Shown here one piece after another: positions 27,601 to 34,600 of a DNA stretch of 37,178 bases. Under the pieces are notes generated by a model that worked only from the letters and a program-made list of their open reading frames with translations, searched no databases and had not been told where the DNA came from. The DNA is from Phoronis australis (lineage: Eukaryota > Phoronida > Phoronidae): NCBI GenBank assembly GCA_002633005.1, contig NMRA01000176.1:273753-310930 (forward strand), in the 5' to 3' direction. The position numbers and the translations under genes are program-made. Position 1 is the stretch's first letter; every line of letters begins with the position of its first letter.

Positions 27601-28248
27601 AAAAATATATTTGCCAGGTATCTGTCGAGAAGTGTAAAAAGTCAGCTCGCATTCGTAAGAAATTCCTTTGCCACTTCATACGAGCTGACAAAAATCTCAG
27701 CTCACATTTTCAAATTTCAGGTTGCAAATGCGAGCTGCAGCTCGTTATGTTGAACCCTGTGTGAGCGAAAAATTTGCAAAGTGCTTGCATTATTCATCAT
27801 CGCCCCAATTTGTTTTAATGGATATTAATAGAATGGGGAAAGTTCAAATATTTTGCTGGCGCACTTTACATTTTATGTCATTTAGTATCCTTACACTTAC
27901 AGATATGACCTTGTGAAAATCATGAAAAATGGCAAAATTTCGCTCTTGCTGAATTTCCGCCATATTGATATGCTGACCCTACCAAGGGACTTAGGAGATA
28001 CAGTCCGTACGCCCAGAGATGACGGCAATATGCACCCACCTCTTTATGCGCCCACATATTTATATGTGGGCGCATAAAGAGCAAAAGCCAAACATGCTTA
28101 TTGCTAAGCAATAAGTCATGAAATGAATGCCGGATGACTTACATTTTTGAACTAGGCCCACAGATTTTCTTAAGTTGGCTGTTGAATATTCACAAATTAA
28201 ATTATTTCTAAGGTTGCCGCTTAATGATTTGCGCAGCAACTTCGACAT
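12604..28248 (-). CDS. MTPAP: Mitochondrial poly(A) polymerase
   Basis: MTPAP adds poly(A) to mitochondrial mRNAs in the matrix. Eight coding exons in transcription order: 28248-28143, 20018-19849, 19184-18960, 17575-17366, 15887-15673, 14575-14349, 13466-13374, 12953-12604 (stop TGA). Every junction is GT-AG and phases agree; the total of 1596 bases gives 531 residues (human about 580). Exon 1 is Arg/Lys/Ser/Leu-rich with one acidic residue (MSKLLRKSLSGNLR...), as expected for a mitochondrial presequence. An RRM-like domain spans about 58-115. The nucleotidyltransferase signature FGSSVNGFGKHGCDLD places the catalytic aspartates at about 225 and 227, and the third at about 303 (ECDLC). The PAP-associated region includes SELLYLFGEYDNR, then VRHWAR, and the C-terminal part has YIENPLEPNLNISKN. 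It lies head to head with the TUT1-like gene and convergent with NACA. The first-exon assignment rests on the perfect GTAAGT donor, matching phase 1, targeting-peptide composition and a nearby YY1 site. Confidence 0.92.
12954..14348 (-). other. MTPAP introns 7 and 6
   Basis: Intron 7 is 12954-13373 and intron 6 is 13467-14348, separated by the 93-base exon 7 (a short exon containing VDCSFVKD, which corresponds to the conserved CTFVRD segment of animal MTPAP). The plus-strand frame over exon 7 and the minus-strand frame at 13690-13968 are not supported as genes. Confidence 0.6.
14576..15672 (-). other. MTPAP intron 5
   Basis: About 1.1 kb with consensus ends (donor GTAAGA, acceptor ttttcag on the minus strand). 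AT-rich, no repeat, RNA gene or coding segment recognised. Confidence 0.6.
15888..17365 (-). other. MTPAP intron 4
   Basis: About 1.5 kb. Donor GTGAGT follows the exon encoding the DxD motif. An 88-codon minus-strand frame at 16795-17061 has no family resemblance and no splice signals linking it to MTPAP. Nothing else recognised. Confidence 0.6.
17576..19848 (-). other. MTPAP introns 3 and 2
   Basis: Intron 3 is 17576-18959 (donor GTATGT) and intron 2 is 19185-19848 (donor GTAAGG, acceptor ctttcag). Exon 3 lies between them. No repeat or embedded gene is recognised. Confidence 0.6.
20173..20310. repeat. Fold-back (MITE-like) element, 138 bp
   Basis: Left arm begins GTAAAAGTGGAG and the right end reads CTCCACTTTTAC, its exact reverse complement. 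Inward, ggaaaccagttttc on the left pairs imperfectly with gaaaactggttccc on the right, giving imperfect arms of about 50-55 bases. The flanks contain ggagaaca and ggagaaaa, a possible imperfect target duplication. Non-coding. Confidence 0.55.
20385..21755 (+). repeat. Array of three diverged ~430-bp units
   Basis: The phrase pair 'gccact/aag-rich-gg-gcaaaat ... gtcacc' recurs at about 20480, 20915 and 21335, and 'cgccacagta ... cctTagagtggtttggttgac' at about 20770, 21200 and 21630, a period near 430 bases. Copies are perhaps 75-85% alike. The left flank (20390-20480) matches the end of the single-copy relative in NACA intron 4. The open frame starting at 21571 runs from this repeat into the Penelope remnant and is not one original protein. 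Confidence 0.7.
21766..22206 (+). mobile_element. Penelope-like element remnant: C-terminal GIY-YIG endonuclease
   Basis: About 145 in-frame codons encode the C-terminal part of a Penelope-type retroelement protein. A Cys-rich linker (CNKTRCKMCNF) is followed by the GIY-YIG core (IIYLITCKKC..QYVGQT), the catalytic-helix arginine region (LQTRFRNHR), GNHF, and a distal E-YWI-L segment; the frame ends with TAA. The reverse transcriptase normally upstream is missing: the sequence immediately 5' is the tandem repeat array, so the copy is 5'-truncated. The remaining frame has no internal stop, which suggests a fairly recent insertion. It lies in MTPAP intron 1, antisense to the host gene. Confidence 0.8.
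22207..23815. other. AT-rich part of MTPAP intron 1
   Basis: About 1.6 kb of AT-rich sequence after the Penelope remnant. Its first few hundred bases may be that element's 3' tail. Short frames only; no repeat, RNA gene or coding signal recognised. Confidence 0.4.
23824..23953 (+). promoter_or_regulatory. TATA-box promoter and possible leader exon
   Basis: TATAAAAG at 23824-23831 is followed ~30 bases on by a GC-richer stretch without any ATG, ending in a strong donor (CCG then GTGAGT at 23954). This looks like a plus-strand promoter with a non-coding first exon nested in MTPAP intron 1. It could serve the ORF at 24544-24837 or be part of an unrecognised retroelement (a U3/R-like boundary). 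Confidence 0.35.
24544..24837 (+). CDS. Unrecognised ORF, possible terminal exon
   Basis: Open from just after a TGA at 24541 to TAG at 24835-24837, 97 codons. A possible acceptor (gtgaaaag) would start an exon at 24553. The peptide is mixed hydrophilic with six cysteines, contains SKLPGVQIPSTF, LTRRLKNICEK and a C-terminal TYLDVWEQF...CGTYALYVLNN. I do not recognise the family. In-frame ATGs come late (24730), so a spliced start is needed; the leader at 23824-23953 is a candidate. It may equally be a fragment of a transposon protein. Confidence 0.3.
   Translation, partial: CEKGEYVVESIRDVARSDLLLAVIKVVKDSKLPGVQIPSTFCSQPKYCNLTRRLKNICEKQTMERCPNRMTYLDVWEQFSAISQQKCGTYALYVLNN
24840..26339. other. 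MTPAP intron 1, unassigned stretch
   Basis: About 1.5 kb with several short overlapping plus-strand frames (25388-25840), none with recognisable motifs. Around 25245-25330 short phrases such as atcgg and ggaaaatat recur irregularly. Near 26060-26340 there are C-runs and the phrase ggatccgcccctg typical of dispersed repeat ends. Confidence 0.35.
26340..27423 (-). repeat. Dispersed repeat, inverted copy
   Basis: On the minus strand this follows 371-1920 in order, lacking MITE insertions A and B. Around 26580-26700 it is rearranged relative to the left copy, with extra sequence between the two shared phrases tttcatccgagggga and ttgtgctctt. Non-coding. Confidence 0.7.
27426..27764 (+). CDS. Speculative two-exon small secreted ORF
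   Basis: ATG at 27426 opens a frame beginning MSTFVLFIAVSLAL, a hydrophobic signal-peptide-like start, running 36 codons to 27534 where a moderate donor (GTTAGT) follows in phase 1. An acceptor (caaatttcag) at 27720 continues in phase and reaches TGA at 27762-27764, giving about 50 residues with three cysteines. The ATG sits directly at the end of the inverted repeat. No family recognised; two splice signals and a hydrophobic start can easily arise by chance. Confidence 0.15.
28040..28081. repeat. Perfect 20-bp inverted repeat (hairpin)
   Basis: CTCTTTATGCGCCCACATAT, then TT, then the exact reverse complement: 42 bases with no mismatch. A second palindrome (CTTATTGCT-A-AGCAATAAG) follows at 28097-28115. 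Both lie within about 105 bases downstream of the MTPAP exon 1 donor, inside intron 1. Confidence 0.9.
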
Positions 28249-28615
28249 GATCAGATGATCAATGAACTGATGTTCACTTCAATCACTTGTTCTTATACGT
28301 CTCACGATCAATGTGTGCCTATGGAGGCCGCCATTTGTTATCACGGGCAAACTTGACAAAGTTACGTTTTATTTAAACGCAAATTTTGAATATCAAAGTT
28401 TAACAATGTCTACAGAAAGTATATATTTTCAAATTGAAACTTAATATTTAATTTTTTGTGTTTTTTTTCTCTATACAGATTGGAAACCTAGAATAATTAT
28501 ATTTTGATTGAAAACGTAAGTTGGAGCGTGGTTATCATATGGCAGGCTATGTTGAGAAGACGAAAAGTGTGCGCTGGCAAACCCCGAGATTTTGCAAACT
28601 TTCAAGGTTGCAGAA
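28249..28615. promoter_or_regulatory. Probable bidirectional promoter, MTPAP / TUT1-like
   Basis: Only 367 bases separate the two divergent start codons. GCCGCCATTTG at 28327-28337 is, on the minus strand, a near-consensus YY1 element (10 of 11 bases), 79 bases upstream of the MTPAP ATG and so well placed at its transcription start. No TATA box is evident. A possible tiny exon (28479-28515, acceptor tatacag, donor GTAAGT) may be part of the TUT1 leader. A 34-codon upstream ORF (28539-28643) overlaps the TUT1 start in another frame. Confidence 0.6.
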
Positions 28616-31600
28616 ATGCCGCTTTGTGAGCTGTGTCAAGTAGACGTTCCACGTGGTTTGTATAATTGATTCTAGAGTCGAAAGAAAATAGAGGACATTG
28701 TTTAGATTCTCTGGTGCCCAACGGGTCTTAGCTAGTTGGGGAGTTTGGTGGTGTTTGCAAATCATCCGACTGCCTCAAAAATTCCCAGAGTCACTGACTT
28801 GATATTGGAGTTTTTCTGAATCCCCTGTTATTGATTATTCTAAAAATGCTTAAAGCACACTGAATGTACCGACCGACGCAATGTTGCTCGAGTCACAACG
28901 CTATACTCGGGCGTACAATAAGCGTCCATAAGCGCTAACCCTTATCCTGCTAAGCCTCTATTCAGACAACTTTTCATGTGTGCTGAGCTAAGTAGGTCAC
29001 CACTGCTGCTGTGCACCGGGCTGTCATGGAGGTCACTCAGATTATGACTAACATTTTTAAATTGGAAATTTGAAGGAGAAATGTCAACTTCACATAAAAG
29101 TAGTCTGCACGAATGTTGTTCAGAATTTGATGGAAATTTCACCATATGCATATCGTTTCCATAGCCTTGGTGTAAACAAACCTATAAACTTTCAAACTGG
29201 ACACCCTTTGTTGTTACATGTTTTCGCACATGAGATCATGATAGTTGACACTCAAAAACTGTAATAAGCATTTTTAAAACGGAATTCATGGGACTTGCAT
29301 GTTTAATAAAAATAAATGCAGATTTGTTGTCTGTAACACCACATCTACAAACAAGAATGTTCAGTATATAACGTACAGATCAACTTTGCATGATTACAAA
29401 TTTATGACTGGTGCAGTTGCCTGCTACAGTCTGAACTTGAAGTTCACCTTGGTGTGAAACAAGTTGAAACACGGGTGGGGACACAAAGCTATTCTGTGAA
29501 AAAGTCACAAAAATGTGTAGTTCTGAATGAGTTCCATCATGTTTCAGAGTCCCTGTATTATGCGTGAAGGGCGTGAGCCAAGCATCGTCGTAGGCCCGTC
29601 CAAGTTCAGCTTCAGGGACCAGTAACTCCTCCAAAATTGCACTGAGATCCGAATCGATAGAATCTGCATGAACTTGTTACTGTTGTGTTTGTTTCCCCGT
29701 CAGTGTCACTGTCACATTCGAGTGCCAATTCCAGCCCGTTTTCACTATCTGAGTCCATGAACAATTCCTCAAGAAACTGGTCAACAGTCATCTTACCACG
29801 TTTGGCACCAGCCATGATAAAACTTGCGTTAACTTTCAAATATCTCGGTAACAACTCACCACAGCCATATGTTGTAAATCAGCACAATGTACAGGAAACT
29901 ATGAACTGTGGAATGCGCATGCTCACACATGTAAACAACATACGGCTTTTACAATATCTGGATGAAAAACACCAGTGTCCTGGGGTGAGAACACTCTCCT
30001 TGCGCAGCCTAGTCGTAGCTTATAGGCGATTGAGTACACCCAACGCCTTTTAATAGGATAATTGGCTTGTCGGCTGACCTCGCCTAGCGCAGGATAAGGG
30101 TTAAATGACTTGTCTTAGAAAACGCGTGGTCCAGACGGATAATTTTCGTCCATACAACCATGCGCTTTAAGTGATGTGGAGAAGCCGTGGTTCAGACGGA
30201 CAATTTTCGTTCATACGACCTCACGCTTTTAATGACTTGGAGAGTATGGTCTGGGCATTTAATTTTCATCCGTACTGACCTGATGCAATTTTGCTCGAGC
30301 TACAGAATGCCCATAGTCGGGCAGACAATGTTCGTCCATACGACCACGTGCTATAAATGACTTAGGGCTGTTCAAGCAAAAACATATGGGGGAAGACACT
30401 TTCATTTTTTATCCACCACCGATATTTTTCTTTTATTTCTCCAACCCACGACCCATAATTAAATTAAATTTAAAATTAAGTTGAACTATAAAATGTAACC
30501 ACCCTTAATATTTTTAAATTATGCTTGAATTGTATATGGTAATTAGATTTTATTCTTTTAAAGATATTTTCGGTCTTCAGTGTTTCATGTACCATCAACG
30601 GTCCAACAGAAACATCAGCTCCCTCCCAGACAAAGAATGAAAATTCACAGATGCTTGGCAGAGTATATTTATTAATGAAAAAGAATGTTGGTATGCGCCC
30701 TTTGTGTGCATTTCAAATGGCAGATGCTGGGGGTGCTCGTTATTCCAAAATTCCTACAAGAAGGAGTAACACTTGTAAACACATTGCCTCTATGATGATA
30801 TGTTAAGTACTTACTTTGACAAAATGCTGTTGAAAACTAAATCGGCCCAGAGGGTGGTCGAATCGAAACGAAAATCGACTCCTGTCAGCGCATCCATCCC
30901 TGCCATATATGTTTGTGCCAAATTTCACACAGTTGTGCCTAGCAGTTTTTGAGATAATCAACCTGTCTTGTCAAAAACTAAAATGGCCTACAGGGGGTGC
31001 TACAGTAGCCAAATCTGTCCGAAAATCGACTGGTGCTGGCACATATCAGCCATCTACCTCTATGCCAAATGTCATGATCCGTTGAGCGGTTTCAAGATAA
31101 TCTGCAGACAAGCAATGACTTGAGAATTCAAAAACTTAATAAGGGATTGCCACAGTAGTTGAATCCGTCAAAAAATTGACTGGTGCTGGCACATTCTCGC
31201 CATATACCTCTGTATCAAATTTCGTGATGATCCGTCAAGCAGTTTTTGAGATATTTAACGTACAAGGAATGGATTGTCGAAAACTAAAACGCCCAACATG
31301 GGGTACCGTCAGAAATCTGCCCGAAAATCGACTGGTGCTGGTGCATCTCCGCCAAGTTCCTCTATACCAAATTTCATCATGATCCGCCTAGTGGTTGTTG
31401 AGATAAATAACATACAAGAAATGATGGCAGACAGACCAATCGCTGGACAAGATGTATGAATGAACGGAATGCGGACTATATGCGACCACAAAAGTTTTTG
31501 TGGGTGCAGAAAATTCCATGTCAGTTACCAGAAACTTGCTTTTCAAAGACACCTGTGGTCAATAGTCCAGGCAACCACCAGGTGTCTCTGTCCATCGTGT

Positions 31601-34600
31601 GTAATTTCATTAAGATTTTTCCAATTTCAAGAATCTACGAATCTCTAAAAATCCATCAATTATCTGAATGTGTTAACACCAATTTAGTGTTGCAGTAATT
31701 TTCATTCTAATATGGCTGTACAACATGTGCCTCTGAGTAATGGCATAGTGTACATATTGCATTCAGTACACTAGCAACATGGGCTTGTTTTGGTGTTTTT
31801 TGGCTATCTTCCAAGTGACTTTTTGGTGAGTTTTTGAATTTTTCACAGAGTATTGAGGTCAGTGTTTGGTTGAAAATACCTACCTGTCAACATTTGCAGG
31901 ACAAAAAATACCACCCACTTTTTTACTTCTTTCGAGAAGGTCCAGCCATAATTTAAATTTACTTCAAAAGACAACCACCCAATCATAAATTTCTGCTGCT
32001 GTTCCCCCTTCCCATCCGGATTTTGCTCGAACAGTTCTTAGTGATCTTGTGGTCCAGACAGACAATTTCCGTCCATAGGTGATCCCGGCGTTTAATTTTC
32101 CTCCCAGATGACCAGGAGTTGAAGCGTGTGGTTAATGGAGACCACTTAATCATGTTTTTTCAGCCAGTTTAGTACAATTTCATAGTCATGATCCTGCCTC
32201 AGTCATTTGTGCAACAGATAATGCTCTTTGTAAACAATCATTCCCTGTCATACTTCTTTCTAACTGTCGTTATTGTGGCCTGTTCAGTCTGACCTTCTCA
32301 TTCCAATACTTTGAACCAACCTGTTCTTGAAGATGTTTTAATTGACTGTCTTTTGTGTTGGTGGTATTTTTTAGATTGTTGACACAACTGTGACCAAACG
32401 GTGACTGTCATGCAAAAATAGCTCCTTTATTAAGCATAATTATGCTTTAGCATTGCTTCAGTCTTGTGTCAACTGGAATTGAAAAATTCATATGCGTCAT
32501 GCTCAAAAAGCATAGTATTTGTAGTTTGTGTTGTGACATAAATCTTGGAATAAATGTTTTGAACTGGTACCAAAAGTAAAAAAAAATCTTCATTTGCTTA
32601 TTTAAGATATTACCAATTTCTCAATAGAAAAGTTGTTGCATAAGTTTTAAACCCCATGCAAGTAAGCCAAACTCGTCACGGCAAAATTCAAATTGGACGT
32701 AGTAACGAGTCAAAACAGGTTGAAGACTCTACAAATCATATGCATGTACCATTCCCGCATTGTAATATATTTCCAGGCTCAGAAGAAGCTCACATAACTG
32801 GCAAGAAACATGTGCGGGCGCTCAATCTGTATCAAACAAACGTTGAACAGGCCGACCGCTCTGTGTATGTGAGAGGCTTCTCTCGGGGCACACCAGACTT
32901 GGCTCTGGTTGACTACTTTCAACAGTTTGGCCCAGTTTCAGACGTGTTTGTAGACAAGAAACAGGTCAGTCTCTAAGTAGTCAAACATTATGACTGTTTT
33001 AGAGAATATTTAAAGTTATTAAGTGAACAGTTTTCATTTACTTGCGCATTACCGGTATTTCCATGCCATACAATTGTGTGATGAATTCAGCATTGAGCAA
33101 TAGAATGCTGGGTGTAATATGTAAGAGTTGCAGTCTTCACATTTTCCAAGTTTTATTTCCTGCATACTACCTTATAACTGCCTATGTGTATTCCTTCTTA
33201 AACCTGCAAAAGAAGTGACTATAAGGTATACTGATAAAATTATAATTTGATGAGAAATTGGTCCATCAGAATGAGATAATTGTATTAATTTTGACTAGGT
33301 GGAAGGTTTAATTTGAGATGATATTAAAGGCTAAGTGTATGAAGTAAGGCATGTTGAGATTTAGCCAGCATTATAATGACGAAAGTAAGGCATGTTGAGA
33401 TTTAGCCAGCATTATAATGACGAAAGTAAGGCATGTTGAGATTTAGCCAGCATTATAATGACGAAAGTAAGGCATGTTGAGATTTAGCCAGCATTATAAT
33501 GACGAAAGTAAGGCATGTTGAGATTTAGCCAGCATTATAATGACGAAAGTAAGGCATGTTGAGATTTAGCCAGCATTATAATGACGAAAGTAAGGCATGT
33601 TGAGATTTAGGCAGCATTATAATGACGAAAGTAAGGCATGTTGAGATTTAGCCAGCATTATAATGACGAAATAGTTTTTAAGTCGCTGCTTTTTGTGTTG
33701 CAACTTTGTCAAATTTTGACGTTGTTCTGCATTTCATTTTGAAATCTACTGTACAGTACCTTTCAGGGAGGATTTGCCTTTGTTGAGTTTTCCACAAAAG
33801 AGTCAAGAAATAGGCTCCTTTCCATCAAGAATCAGAAACTGCCCTTATTTTACGGCACCAAGTTGTCCGTGCAACCCAAGCATACGTCTTTCAATCCCGT
33901 CAAAAGGAGACAGCAGCAGCAGCAGCAGCAGCAGCAAACATCAGAACATAATGACGGAGCCAGCACAAGCGAAACTGCTGGAATAATATGTTTGCAAGAA
34001 CTGAAGGCCAAGTTGATGGCGTGCACGGATGTAAGCTATACTTTACTAATCTCCTAGAATTAACGTAACTTCTCTCTTAAAGGAGCATGCCACCCAAAAA
34101 GCGACCTAATTTGTATCAATTTAGATCGAGTAGTTCTACTCGATAACGGCACGTACGGTTGCGTTACCTGACGGCAGACGGAGGTGTCGAAATTATCCAA
34201 TGACGTCATCGGTTTCAGTTCACACCAAGTCTGTTCAGCAGTTCACAACACGGCGTAACTCACTGGTGTCAGCTTCATCGCTTGAAGTCATCGTTTAACA
34301 CCAATAAATCATCAAACTTCAATGTAAAACCCTTAAATATACACCGAGTTCTTATAAAAACGTGTTATTTTATTTCGCTCTTACGGATTTATTGGTATTT
34401 GGACACACAGTAGCCTACAAAGTTCGACAGGCCAACTCAGTACTGAGGTCAGTAGCAGGAGTTTGGGGTCTGTTCGGAGATAATTTCGAAGTATTTTCCA
34501 TGAGATACAGACAGGAGAAACTAGATCTGTGTTGTTTAGACTTGTGATTTTTTTAGTTCTAAACACAAAACGCTTGTTATCCTGGCCAGTGGCTCGGAGC

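Noticed and set aside
32656-32776. Using the ATG at 32656 as the TUT1 start without splicing
   Set aside because: A good acceptor at 32776 precedes the conserved finger/RRM segment, and the preceding codons show no TUT1 resemblance or CxxC pair.
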